Shown in pieces: positions 1-10,868 of a stretch of 64,000 nt of DNA. The DNA lies in the NCBI GenBank assembly GCA_030142905.1, contig JASJOG010000161.1, positions 558,001 through 622,000 on the forward strand, given 5' to 3'. The DNA is from Heliopora coerulea. Lineage: Eukaryota; Cnidaria; Anthozoa; Scleralcyonacea; Helioporidae. Under the pieces are notes generated by a model. It was not told the DNA's origin, ran no database searches, and saw only the letters and a list, made by a program, of their open reading frames with translations. Position 1 is the stretch's first letter. Each line of letters begins with the position of its first letter. The translations under genes were made by a program, and so were the position numbers.

Positions 1-790
1 TTAGCTCTTCCGCGGTTAAACCTTCTGCTTATGTTTGTTTTTGAAGAAGTAAAAAAGAAAATGGCGAAGCTTATAAACCGGAAACTCCAACTGCTTGTCA
101 ACCATTCACAGGCATCTCTAAAGGTTAAACCTCAAATTTACTTAATGAAGATGAACTTAAACTTTCTCTATACGTTTTAAAATCAGAAGAAAGCAGATGC
201 TAGTCGAATATCGAAAAGATGATATGGAAGAATGTCGTTGGGAAACTATTTTTGAAAACTGCTCGATACAGTGACTAGCCAGGAAGATTAAAGAACCATT
301 CTGATTGCAAAATCTGTATTTCAAGGCTTCTAAATTTAGATATACCTGTGATTTATACAGCACAGCTAAGTGCATGCTTACCAGGACATGAAAAGACTCG
401 AATCATACAATTCAGCATCCATTCAACATCAGCGAAGAATATCGTAAACAATGAGTTTCTCAGCAAATATCCAACCAACTAGCGCCAGCTCGAGTTCCCT
501 AATCCCTAGCAGTTTTGTCCAAATGCATCAGGAAGAAGCAACTCAAAGCTTCGCTACGAAAACTATTAAGTCGAGTAAATTCTCAGGAACCGTATTATGA
601 AAACTGCTTATTCAACGTCCGAATCGTGAATTGTCCAGTAACTAAGATGACCTCAAGAAGTTAAACCAGCCTCAACTTCCAAGCACTTACTCTTTTTAAA
701 GGAAACCATTTCGTTCATGCTTCCATTTACTGGCTTCAGTGTTCAGCTGTCGTAAACAACTCTGGACAGGTGAAAACAAACTAAAAAAGA
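1..790 (+). repeat. Degenerate dispersed repeat, copy A
   Basis: This stretch aligns by eye with 35095-36245 on the same strand. Shared blocks include one around 355-420 matching 35850-35915 (both contain taccaggacatgaaaag), the cattcaacatcagcgaagaat block, and the end around 690-770 matching 36180-36245 (both contain tggcttcagtgttca). Copy A lacks the part corresponding to about 35340-35800. Frames are full of stops. The family is not recognised; it could be an old retrocopy or a non-autonomous transposon. Confidence 0.55.
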
Positions 791-1044
791 AACGAGATAA
801 ATATCCTCAAATCTGGACCTTAGTCTCCCAATTTTGCTCTTAAGTGCGCGGAATCAAGGGATAAATACCTATATGCTAGAAATACGTGTACCAAACTAGA
901 AATGCGTGCACGCAACAACCTCTCGCCCATCCTTCCAATATATCTCTCGAGAATCCAACTAGCACTGATAAATTTTCAAAATTGTCAAAATTACAAATGT
1001 TTGAGGAAGTTGATCGTCCAGGTTAGTGTAGTCTTGAAAAAGAC

Positions 1045-1112
1045 TGTTGGTTGAAGTGACTGACGTTTCGACAGCCTTAGCGGCGGTCATCTTCAGAGTC
1101 AATAAGGAGAGT
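1045..1112 (-). ncRNA. Hammerhead-ribozyme-like motif, Penelope 3' region (left)
   Basis: On the minus strand the 3' region reads GACU, CUGAAGA, U, a hairpin GACCGCC/GGCUGUC with loop GCUAA (one mismatch), GAAACGUC, AGUC. GACU pairs with AGUC. This matches the hammerhead core order CUGANGA - stem II - GAAA - cleavage-site C. Helix III is reduced to a self-complementary ACGU, as expected of a dimer-dependent ribozyme. Hammerhead motifs are known from Penelope-like elements. The extra U after the core and the mismatch are weaknesses. Confidence 0.45.
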
Positions 1113-1254
1113 AAATGTCAGGTTCGCCTGTATTTGTATCTGGCATCGTGCGTGATAAGTGGGCGGTCGTATTAGTCATGGAGGTGTGATAGTTGGTGAG
1201 AAGCAATAGGTGTGGTTGTGTAGGCGTTAATCATCAGTTTGTCGAAGTGTAAGT

Positions 1255-2590
1255 CTATTGGCTGCTCGCACGTTTGACTTTGTGAATTAGTCGTTTGTAA
1301 GGTCCCGGTAATTGTTGTGATCGGTTTAATGGATTTTGTTCTAAGTTCGTATACCAGCTTTCTAGTGTAAGTCGCTGTTTGTAGCTGGTGTTGTACGTAA
1401 TGCGTTTTGCCGATTCCCAGTCAATGTTGTGTTTGGTTTGTCGGTGGTGTTCGGCAATGTGGTTGGTTTTGTCTATGTTTTTTGTCGCTCGTTTGTGTTC
1501 TGTGAGTCGTATATTTAAGTTTCTGCCAGTCTCACCTATATAAGAGGCTTGGCAGTCGGAGCAATTAATTTTGAAAACTGCACCTTGTCTTTCGTGTGGT
1601 TGTTCTCTGTCCTTAACGTTAGTCAGTTCATGTCGTAAAGTTGTGATCGGTTTGTGCGCTACTCGTATGTTGTATGGTCGTAAGATACGCGAGATAAATC
1701 TCAGACGTACCTTTTATGTAGGGTATCGTTGCTGTAGTTGTTGTCGGACTGTTCTTTTCGTCGCGTTCATTGTCTTTGTAAGTGTTAAGTTTGATGAAGT
1801 CAGAGTTATAGTTGTTTTTGTGGAAAACGTATTGTAAGTAGTCATTTTCTCGGCGTAGAGCGTCGGGTGAGTTACAAATGAGTTGTGCGCGTTTCGCCAA
1901 TGTTTTGATGGTGGTAGCTTTGTGTGAGGTTGGATTGTACGATGATTGGTCCAGTAGTCTGTCAGTATGCGTTGGTTTCCTGTAGACAGTGGTCTGTAGT
2001 TTGTTATTGTCACGAATTACCAAACAGTCTAGGAACGGAATAGCTCCGTCTTCTTCTATCTCTTTGGTAAATTGCATGTGACTGTTCTGTTCGTTAATGT
2101 GTTTGTGAAACTCGTCGATCTCGTCTTCGGGTAGTCCAGTAATCGTGTCGTCGACGTAACGAAATCAAAAAGGTAACGTGTGTTTGTAAGTTGCAAGAGC
2201 TCGTTCCTCTAAGGATTGCATTACAATTTCAGCAACCACAACAGAAACGGGTGAGCCCATTGCTGTGCCATGTAACTGTTTGTAGTGTTTACCGTTGTAT
2301 TGAAAGTAAGTTGATGTGAGGCAAAGTTCCAGTACTTCCACGATGTCCCCTGTAGGTAAAGGAAGTGCGTCAGTAAATTCGTTGATGGCAGTTTTGGTGC
2401 ATTCTAGCGCCAGTTGAAGCGGAATACTGGTAAACAGTGATTTCACGTCAAAAGACACTAGCTTGTGGTTGTGTGGTATTTGTACTGTTTTGAGATTGTT
2501 GATGAAGGTTTCAGTCGATTGTAGTCTATGTTGTGACTTGTTTGTTAGTGGTTGCAGTATGGTTGTTAAGTATTTGGAAAGTTCGTAAGT
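1255..2590 (-). pseudogene. Penelope-like RT/GIY-YIG polyprotein, left arm
   Basis: This is the mirror copy of the right-arm pseudogene. Reading on the minus strand it gives the palm of a Penelope-type reverse transcriptase (FDVKSLFTSIP, then GTAMGSPVSVVVAE), an in-frame TGA at 2165-2167, the FRYVDD catalytic motif, and after a frameshift near 1700 a GIY-YIG endonuclease with SYIGETGRNLNIRL. The N-terminal part of the RT is missing because the element is cut at the palindrome centre. The disabling mutations seen are the same as in the other arm. Confidence 0.88.
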
Positions 2591-2604
2591 AGGCGACCCA
2601 CAGA

Positions 2605-3940
2605 ACTTACGAACTTTCCAAATACTTAACAACCATACTGCAACCACTAACAAACAAGTCACAACATAGACTACAATCGACTGAAACCTTCATCAACAAT
2701 CTCAAAACAGTACAAATACCACACAACCACAAGCTAGTGTCTTTTGACGTGAAATCACTGTTTACCAGTATTCCGCTTCAACTGGCGCTAGAATGCACCA
2801 AAACTGCCATCAACGAATTTACTGACGCACTTCCTTTACCTACAGGGGACATCGTGGAAGTACTGGAACTTTGCCTCACATCAACTTACTTTCAATACAA
2901 CGGTAAACACTACAAACAGTTACATGGCACAGCAATGGGCTCACCCGTTTCTGTTGTGGTTGCTGAAATTGTAATGCAATCCTTAGAGGAACGAGCTCTT
3001 GCAACTTACAAACACACGTTACCTTTTTGATTTCGTTACGTCGACGACACGATTACTGGACTACCCGAAGACGAGATTGACGAGTTTCACAAACACATTA
3101 ACGAACAGAACAGTCACATGCAATTTACCAAAGAGATAGAAGAAGACGGAGCTATTCCGTTCCTAGACTGTTTGGTAATTCGTGACAATAACAAACTACA
3201 GACCACTGTCTACAGGAAACCAACGCATACTGACAGACTACTGGACCAATCATCGTACAATCCAACCTCACACAAAGCTACCACCATCAAAACATTGGCG
3301 AAACGCGCACAACTCATTTGTAACTCACCCGACGCTCTACGCCGAGAAAATGACTACTTACAATACGTTTTCCACAAAAACAACTATAACTCTGACTTCA
3401 TCAAACTTAACACTTACAAAGACAATGAACGCGACGAAAAGAACAGTCCGACAACAACTACAGCAACGATACCCTACATAAAAGGTACGTCTGAGATTTA
3501 TCTCGCGTATCTTACGACCATACAACATACGAGTAGCGCACAAACCGATCACAACTTTACGACATGAACTGACTAACGTTAAGGACAGAGAACAACCACA
3601 CGAAAGACAAGGTGCAGTTTTCAAAATTAATTGCTCCGACTGCCAAGCCTCTTATATAGGTGAGACTGGCAGAAACTTAAATATACGACTCACAGAACAC
3701 AAACGAGCGACAAAAAACATAGACAAAACCAACCACATTGCCGAACACCACCGACAAACCAAACACAACATTGACTGGGAATCGGCAAAACGCATTACGT
3801 ACAACACCAGCTACAAACAGCGACTTACACTAGAAAGCTGGTATACGAACTTAGAACAAAATCCATTAAACCGATCACAACAATTACCGGGACCTTACAA
3901 ACGACTAATTCACAAAGTCAAACGTGCGAGCAGCCAATAG
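2605..3940 (+). pseudogene. Penelope-like RT/GIY-YIG polyprotein, right arm
   Basis: Penelope-like elements encode one protein with a telomerase-related reverse transcriptase and a C-terminal GIY-YIG endonuclease. Here RT motif A (FDVKSLFTS, about 2740), motif B (GTAMGSPVSVVV, about 2925) and the catalytic YVDD (about 3035) are visible, followed by the thumb and connection (3118-3490) and GIY-YIG (CSDCQASYIGETGRN, about 3630-3680), ending at TAG 3938-3940. It is broken by TGA 3028-3030 just before YVDD and by a +1 frameshift near 3495. It is 5'-truncated, with no start codon. The GIY-YIG after the RT separates it from LINE and LTR elements. Confidence 0.92.
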
Positions 3941-4082
3941 ACTTACACTTCGACAAACTGATGATTAACGCCTACACAACCACACCTATTGCTTCTCACC
4001 AACTATCACACCTCCATGACTAATACGACCGCCCACTTATCACGCACGATGCCAGATACAAATACAGGCGAACCTGACATTT

Positions 4083-4150
4083 ACTCTCCTTATTGACTCT
4101 GAAAATGACCGCCGCTAAGGCTGTCGAAACGTCAGTCACTTCAACCAACA
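4083..4150 (+). ncRNA. Hammerhead-ribozyme-like motif, Penelope 3' region (right)
   Basis: This is the mirror copy of the motif at 1045-1112. It reads CUGAAAA instead of CUGAAGA because of the single arm mismatch at 4104, so the conserved core G is lost in this arm. Hairpin, GAAACGUC and the GACU/AGUC pair are kept. Confidence 0.4.
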
Positions 4151-4226
4151 GTCTTTTTCAAGACTACACTAACCTGGACGATCAACTTCCTCAAACATGT
4201 CACGATTCTCCCAGGTTCAAACCATT

Positions 4227-4660
4227 TATTTCAGAATCATCCTCAGGGTATTATGAAATGATAACTTCACAATTAACCTACTCTACTGAAGTCAACTGAA
4301 AAATGTTGACTCCAACGGGATTTGAACTCGCACCTTCGGGGTACCGGTCCACCGCTCTACCTGTTGAGCTATCGAGTCCACAGGGATTGGAGGCGAGTTT
4401 TTATCCAATTTAAGTGCACGAAATATTCTCGCGACAACTTAACGCTATCGATGAGGATGGATGTGTAGTGTTTCAATTCTATTTCAGAATCATCCTCAGC
4501 GTATTATGAAATGATAACTACACAATTAACCAACACTACTGAAGTCAACAGAAAAATGTTTACTCGAGCGGGATTTGAACTCGCACCTTCGGGTCAACAT
4601 TTTTTAGTTGACTTCAGTAGTGTAGGTTAATTGTGAAGTTATCTAACCATTTACTTTAAA
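4227..4660. repeat. Tandem/fold-back repeat carrying tRNA-like SINE heads
   Basis: A block beginning tttcagaatcatcctcag occurs at about 4229 and again at about 4483; each runs through attatgaaatgataact and ctgaagtcaac into a tRNA-like head. The downstream end (4595-4655) is the inverted complement of the block start (gttgacttcagtag...ggttaattgtgaagttat). The unit is thus a partial tandem duplication with an inverted end, typical of non-autonomous transposons. Confidence 0.7.
4310..4378 (-). other. tRNA-like sequence (probable SINE promoter)
   Basis: On the minus strand a 7-bp acceptor stem can be drawn, GACTCGA with TGGAGTC (one mismatch). It is followed by an A box (TAGCTCAACAGG), a D arm with GAGC, and a B box (GAGTTCAAATCC). 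The anticodon arm does not form a convincing stem, so a functional tRNA gene is unlikely. A truncated copy with the same B-box end lies at 4565-4596. Best read as the Pol III promoter of a tRNA-derived SINE. Confidence 0.6.
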
Positions 4661-5780
4661 AATACAAATCCTCCTTACTATAACTGGAAGAGGGTATGCA
4701 ATATAAGAAAACACAATATTTGGACACTAATATTAACAACCCAAACTCGAAATTGTTTTATATTTGGACGTTGCCGACATTTTACGCAAATTAAGATTAA
4801 ATAACAAGACACCATCTCAATACTGATTTTTTTCGTGTTTTCTTCGCAAATACTGTAAGTTTCAGATGGATCGTATTATTCTTTGAGAGGAATGTTTGAT
4901 TTCCAAACATATCGAGAAGTGAGCTAAAACCCTTAATTATAGAAAACAAAACATTATCCGGATAACAGCATCTTGAAAACTGCACATTCAAGTTAAATTA
5001 AGATGACTGAGCGAATTAGTAATATTTCGACTTTATTTCAAAGTAATTATTAGACTAATTATGATTTTTAGATAAAGTCGAAATACTATTGATTCGGTCC
5101 ATCATCTTGATTTAATTTGAATTTTCAGTTTTAAAGACGCTATTATTCGGATTTCGTTTTGTTTTATATCTTTTCAAACTTTCGATTGCCTGGTGTGTTT
5201 AATCATTGAAGGAGAAAATCCCTGTTAAAGTTGTAAAAATACCTGCACTTGTGCTTATGAAAACAACATTTCCAAATTCCGTTGCTACGCTGATTTTCTC
5301 TTAGTCTTTCTCGTGCACTATTCATTTGTTTGATAATAGGACATACACGAGAACGATTCTCTCCATAGATATCCAAACACCCAGAAATTTGTGGAGAAAT
5401 GAGGCTGGCTTAACCAACTTCAGAGTGATTTCATATCCGGCAAACCACTCCTATCGAGTGTATGGTAATACATCGAAAACGAGTGTTTATTTCAAGAAAA
5501 ACTCAAGTCGAAAGTTGCAATTATTTTATGCTAAATAACATCGGAAAGGTGATATTTTATATACTAGAAGTATTTTTTGACTTCGAAACGCCAAACAGTG
5601 AGCTGAAACGTTCAATCACTGAGGGAGAAACGACGGTAAATGTTGTAAAAATTGTTTATGCTAATTAAGAACAAATTTCCAACCTTTGTCTCGACACTTA
5701 TTTCTTTGTGCTTTCGTTATAAAATATTAAGTCTGATATGCTAACATTCCTCAAATAGTGTATTGTAGTCTATTGCTAGC
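4661..5780. other. AT-rich spacer
   Basis: Small open frames only, none with recognisable motifs. I see no transposon ends. It may contain the promoter and 5' UTR of the Roc-COR gene, but no core promoter element stands out. Confidence 0.4.
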
Positions 5781-5907
5781 ATGGTAAACTTTCCACGTGA
5801 GATTTATTTTGACTCTAAAACTTATTGGATTTACGTATTTTACCCTGAGCGAGCCTGGGATGACACTATGCTATGCACCACCCTTCAGGAACCGTGCGCT
5901 AAACTAG
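5781..5907 (+). CDS. Candidate first coding exon of the Roc-COR gene
   Basis: An ATG at 5781 opens a 42-codon frame that runs to aaactag|gtatct, a plausible splice donor with GT at 5908. Its exit phase (1) matches the entry phase of the main exon at 5976, whose first two bases complete a Glu codon. No domain is recognisable in this short piece. Phase match plus an open frame is suggestive only; a different upstream exon could be the real partner. Confidence 0.4.
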
Positions 5908-5975
5908 GTATCTAACTGTATATTTTCTTATATATGTTATTTAAGTTTAAAATTACCTCTGTGTTACTCTTGCAG

Positions 5976-8197
5976 AACAATTGGACACAAGCTTCGTCGA
6001 GGCTGCGCGTTTAGAAGCTGAAAAACATGGGATGAAGCGAAATAATCGCATCTCCGTCTTCTTTATCGGTCAAGATCGTGTAGGAAAGACATCGTTGAAG
6101 AAAAATCTAATGGGCCAACCGTTTGACGGTCGAGAACCAAGTACCGTCGGAATCGAGGTCCATGTCGTTGAAGTTGATGAAAAGAATAAAAAACATTGGC
6201 AACTTGCCGAAGATCAACAGCTTATGGCATCCGATGACTTTGTCAGTCGTGCTTTGATTGAAGACATTGCCAAGAGGATGAAACAACATAAAGAAAAAGA
6301 CAAGAGCGTGGATAGACCTGGAAATCGACCAGGAGATAGCGATAGCAATGATGGAGATGCAACTAAGGATATAAGTGCAAATAAAGAGGCAAATAGAAGT
6401 GAAGATGAAGAAGGTAGAGGAGGAGGAGGAGGAGGAGAAGGAGAAGGAGTAGAAGTAGAAGTAGAAGGAGAAGGAGAAGGAGAAGAAGAAGGCGAAGAAG
6501 TAAAAGGAGAAGAAGAAGAAGAAGGAGAAGGAAAAGGACAAGGAGACGGAGGTGGACGAGTCAATAAGGACATTCATGGTTTTTTGGATGATAAAATGAT
6601 GGAAGCTGTTAAAAGACAAATGTCAAAAATCGGCACGTATGACGATAATCAATTGAACAAGGTCAGGTTAGTGCTTAATGACGTAGCCGGTCAATCCATT
6701 TTTTATGATATTCACTCAATCTTCTTGAGACTGCAGTCTTTGTTTGTCCTGGTTGTTGCTCTTGACAAAGAACTTGCTGATGAAGCTAAGCCGTTATTTG
6801 CCGAACGAGGAAAGAACCCGATACCGATAGAGAATTATTTGGTGGAGACCAACCTTGACTATGCAAATAGATGGATGTCAGCTCTCCGTAACATCTATCA
6901 GTGCAATAAACACCATGTAGGCACTACTGCATTTGATCAACCTGCAACCATCTTGGTGTTCACTAAGTCTGATTTGGTTACCAAAGAAGAAGAGGAAAAA
7001 GCCAAGGAAAACGTTTTGAAGAGTTTCGTTAGTTATGGTTATCGAGCCCATATTGTAGACACTTTTGTTATTGATAACACCTCTTCCGAACTTTCTCAGT
7101 TTGAAGAACTTCGACAAAAGATTTTCGAAACATCGCAAGTTATTCTAAAAACTCAAGGTAAAATTCCCATCAACTGGCTCAAGTTGGAAAGTGGTCTTGC
7201 TGAAGTGATGAAATCAAAGCCGTATATACCATATAAAGACGTAGAAAGAGTGGGAAAAGAGTCTCAGGTGATCGACAAGTTGCCGGAAGCAATCAAAACC
7301 CTTCACCAACAGAATGTTGTCATGCATTTCCCTGACGATGACAAAGCATGCAGTCTCGTGGTCCTTGATCCACAGTGGCTAATTAAACTCTTTTCTCAAA
7401 TAATAAATGTGCCACCAAGTGATAGGCGAGCTGCAACCCATGCTACGTTCTGGGAGAAACTGAAAGATCTTGGTCAGTTATCTAAAGAACTGCTTCGTAA
7501 AGTACTCGAGAAACATGGAGAACACATGGAAGCTCTTACTAGAATGATGGAGATGGTGAATTTGATATGCCCTTGGGATAAAAAAACTTGGCTGGTCCCA
7601 TCAATGGCTGAACCTGGCAAGGCAAGAGAAGAAGTAGATGACCGGCTGAGAAAATGCTGTGTTCCCTCCTTGTACATAGATTTCGAAGGTGGCTACATTC
7701 CTCTTGGTTTGTTCACTCGTCTGCTTGTGATCCTCATTCTTAAGTACAAGATTTACTTTCGTAATGTTCCGCGTCTTTCCAGTTATTCCAGTCTTTTGCC
7801 AGTGGAAGATGATGACGTGAAATTTTATGTTATCCTGGTCCAACATGTGCCAAGAATTCAAGTCGCTTTGAGTACAAATGGCTCCCAAATTTCAAACGAG
7901 AAGTTGGAGAAGATTGCATTGAAGTTGAAGTCCTCCCTCAGTAATGCTGTTGAGGAAATTCGTCCTTCAAGTCCAGTCTACAAAGGCTTGAAGTATCACT
8001 TTGCTGTAAAGTGTAAATGTGGCCATAAAGAGGACAAAAAATGCGCTCGGCATCAGTTAGAGAATTGCTCCAGCGAAGACTGTGTTCACTTCGTGCCTCT
8101 TGATGATTTTCATCGTACGCCTAGATGTTGTCTCACCTGTGAGTTTCTCGATGACGAAATGGCCGGACCTTGGATTAATAGAAAAGGTGAAATTTAA
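5976..8197 (+). CDS. Roc-COR family GTPase, main exon
   Basis: A 738-codon open frame follows a good acceptor (ttactcttgcag, ending 5975), so this is an internal exon and not a complete gene. Counting from 5981, the GTPase shows a P-loop GQDRVGKT at residues 30-37, the DxxG motif DVAGQ at 234-238 and TKSD at 328-331, followed by a COR-like region (about 390-620) with LVVLDPQWL. The C-terminus is Cys/His-rich (CKCGHKEDKKC near 676, FHRTPRCC near 710), as in the MFHAS1-like Roco group. Roco proteins are GTP-regulated dimeric signalling proteins. Between P-loop and DxxG sits an insert of roughly 150 residues that includes a Gly/Glu repeat. The frame ends at TAA 8195-8197, but gaaaag|gtgaaa is a possible donor with GT at 8187, phase 1. 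No frameshifts: probably a live gene. Confidence 0.85.
6385..6560 (+). repeat. Purine-rich GGA/GAA repeat inside the Roc domain
   Basis: An imperfect array of gga, gaa and gta triplets encodes about 55 residues of mostly Gly and Glu with some Val (for example EGEGVEVEVEGEGEGEEEGEE). It lies within the reading frame of the GTPase, between the first and third nucleotide-binding motifs. The open frames on the other strand here are by-products of this composition. Confidence 0.9.
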
Positions 8198-10868
8198 GTC
8201 TCTTACTCGCTAGAGGTTAAACGACCGTAAAAGCCGTTTTCAACTAGACGAATTACTTTGCACGAAGTGACTTTTTCTTTTGTCGCGCGAGCTTTTATGT
8301 GTAACTAATGATGGATCTATTCAATTTAAACAATCAAAAGTCGACTCGCATGACAAAATTCGCTTAGTGGAAAACGGGCTTTAGAGGATGCTTTTCAGCG
8401 TTTTTAATCGGATGAGTTTTCCATTTGATCATCTTCACACCAGTTTTCTTTCCATATAGAACTCTCAAAGACCATTAATGAGCTAGTTCTCGAGTCATAG
8501 GAAAATACTTAGTCACGAGCAAAAGTTTTGATAAACCGGTGAAGATCGTGCAGTACAGAGTCCACAATGGAGAAGTTGCATTAGAAATCGCCAAAACAAA
8601 GAATCGTTTATGATCACATATCTTAATTATAGGTCCAAACTAATCATACTACATGCATTTAAATGAATAAATCGAATAAATACGACAAATTGAAGAATTA
8701 AATGGATATGAAGATCAAATTAATTCACTATTGTCTTTGTGACCTTGCAAGTTCCACTATAATGGACGAGTGAGAAGCTATTTCATAAACATAATGTCTC
8801 TTGTTTTAATAGCGGTTACAAACACTGGTGAACGAACCCTGGTGAAACTCTTGCACTCGTTTATGAAATGTTATTTGAAATATCTTTTCGCGTGTGTGTT
8901 CGTGTGCATTCATGTGGAAACCGGTGGCTGTCATGTAGAAGCCAGTGAAATTGCATAGAAACTAATGAAACCTATTGTTATTCGTTAGTTTTAATATTCA
9001 ACTACTGAGCACTAGTCACAACTACACAGGGGCAGTGGAGGATGCATGGGGGCCACGTGTCACGCCTTCTATTTAACTGTTCCACCATCCGGTGGAACAA
9101 TTTTAAGCTGGCTTTTCACCATTGGGGTAAGATAAGTAACGTGAGATGAATTATTAAAAATGAGGCCGATTGGGGTAAAAGAGACGAATTAAAATGGGCG
9201 TCTTGGTAGCTTATCTAAATGCACGTGTTCGCTCGCGAAGGTTAAGTTTGACATACCGGCGATAGTGGACGTATTCACTAATAAGTGAGCAAGGAAAATG
9301 GTCCCTATAAATGCTATAATATTATTCGAGAAAGGCTATATTACAAGAAAGTGATTAATATGTTATATTAACCTTTTTACTGTTGTAAAGATACCTTCTT
9401 CCTTATCTTAAGTGCTCTAGCAATGGCCTGATGGCATATATTCTCAAAAATTGTCAGAAATGAACCACTGAACCTTCCAAATTAAAAGTGTTCTGGTGCA
9501 TTTCCACAAGCCTGCTAGCTGGGTGCGTCGACAATGACTTTCTAACAATTTGTCAAATCTGCTAATCTGTATTATTATTAGAAGGTTGACAACCAATCAA
9601 AAAGTTAAGCGGACTTCTTTTATAAGCGCAAAAATAGAGGGTTTTTCTTTCATAGTTATATAGCAAGGTGATGGCTTCTGCAATTTCGAAGGGATATGAA
9701 GCTATTTCCATTCTAATACTCCACAGATATGAATTTTCTTACAGATGCGGCAACCATACGACTCTCTGTAGGAGCATTTTATACGATGAAGAGTAATTTC
9801 ATTTAAATCAAATTCTGCAAAGCTGGAGTCGGTGCAATCACTCGCTCACCGTAACTACTTATAAATCAGAAGTGGCTGATTATTTTATGAAGAAGCTAAA
9901 TGAAATGAGTAGCTCGTAGCCAAGTTTGCTAAGAAAATATTTTTAATTCAAGGGCCTACCCTATTATTGATTGTTTGAACGTGACTTAAAGGGAACTACA
10001 TAGCACAAACTTTAACAAAAGAATTTCATTAACTGCCAATTTTTGTGGAAACAACATGACTCGCATATCTCCATGTTTTGAACCTAAAGGAATTGATTGA
10101 AAACCATCAACTGCTTATGGATTGGTTGCAGACAATGCGCAAATCAGTTGTGTATGTCAGATAAGATAACCACCGTGGTGCCACTTACGGTCTAATTGGC
10201 GAATGTAGCGTATGCACTTGACATCATAGCCAGCATTTTGCAGTACCTTAACAAAAGAATTTTGATCATCTTCTTTTGTTAGGTACACCAACAGGGCCGC
10301 CATGGCCCTTGTCGTTCGAGTTTAGAAATGACTGAGTGCATACGCTCTATTTGGCTGAGCTTTGTTAACACTTGTTGCTACCCAATTCACGTTATTAAAT
10401 ATTTCTCAGGGTAGGTTACCATAATTCTTTAGAGCTTGAGCAAAAGTTGGACAAAAGTAACCAAGCAAGTGAATTATCTCACATTTGTGAATCTCAAAGG
10501 GTTGTTTCCGGGCTGGTTGCGAACGATGTGAAAATCAATCGTTTCGGACAAATTTGCAGCCACGGTGCCACTTCAGGTCCAATAGCCAAATTTGAATAAG
10601 CTTTACATATTGACAGTTGTTACCATCCGAATTACATCATGAGGTGATTCACAAGCTAGGTTACTTTTACACTATAGTGTGTAAAGAAAACTCGGACAAA
10701 AATAGCAAAGCAAGTGAATTATGTTATGATATGGACTTAGTGGCAACAAGCGTAAACGAAGCTTACCTGAGTTTGTCTGTTCATCAATGGTTCCTCGGAA
10801 TCCGAATTTCAACATAGGTTTTCGTCCCTTAGTAGTTTCCTTGCTGTTTGCAAAACTCGTGATCTAAG
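8198..10868. other. Intron or spacer, no gene seen
   Basis: No convincing coding sequence. A short hairpin (ttccacc/ggtggaa) lies near 9080. Around 10187-10360 there are small nested inverted repeats: gtaccttaacaaaagaa pairs with ttcttttgttaggtac at 10243-10289, and gtagcgtatgcact pairs with agtgcatacgct, suggesting an old fold-back MITE. If the Roc-COR gene extends to 11.5 kb this is intronic. Confidence 0.4.

Larger units (their letters stand above)
998..4197. repeat. Long near-perfect palindrome (two Penelope-like copies)
   Basis: Positions 998-2590 are the reverse complement of 2605-4197: paired positions sum to 5195 throughout, with no indel. The spacer 2591-2604 is 14 bp. I found single mismatches near the outer end (1091 versus 4104) and the pairing stops by about 996/4199. 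Sequence beyond the arms differs on the two sides. Both arms carry the same 5'-truncated Penelope-like element, arranged 5' ends inward. Confidence 0.93.

Noticed and set aside
1571..1837. Cys-rich open frames mirrored at 3358-3624
   Set aside because: Antisense to the Penelope RT in both arms of the palindrome.
2581..2614. Palindrome centre as a recombination or integron-type site
   Set aside because: Simply the junction of two truncated Penelope-like copies; no recombinase or site features.
4310..4390. A functional tRNA gene
   Set aside because: A and B boxes and an acceptor stem exist, but the anticodon arm does not fold properly and the copy is embedded in a repeat.
6107..6619. Long minus-strand open frames rich in Ser/Phe or Pro/Ser
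   Set aside because: They are antisense shadows of the purine-rich repeat in the Roc-COR exon.
9075..9097. Hairpin as a transcription terminator or histone-type 3' end
   Set aside because: The sequence does not match the histone stem-loop, and no gene ends here.
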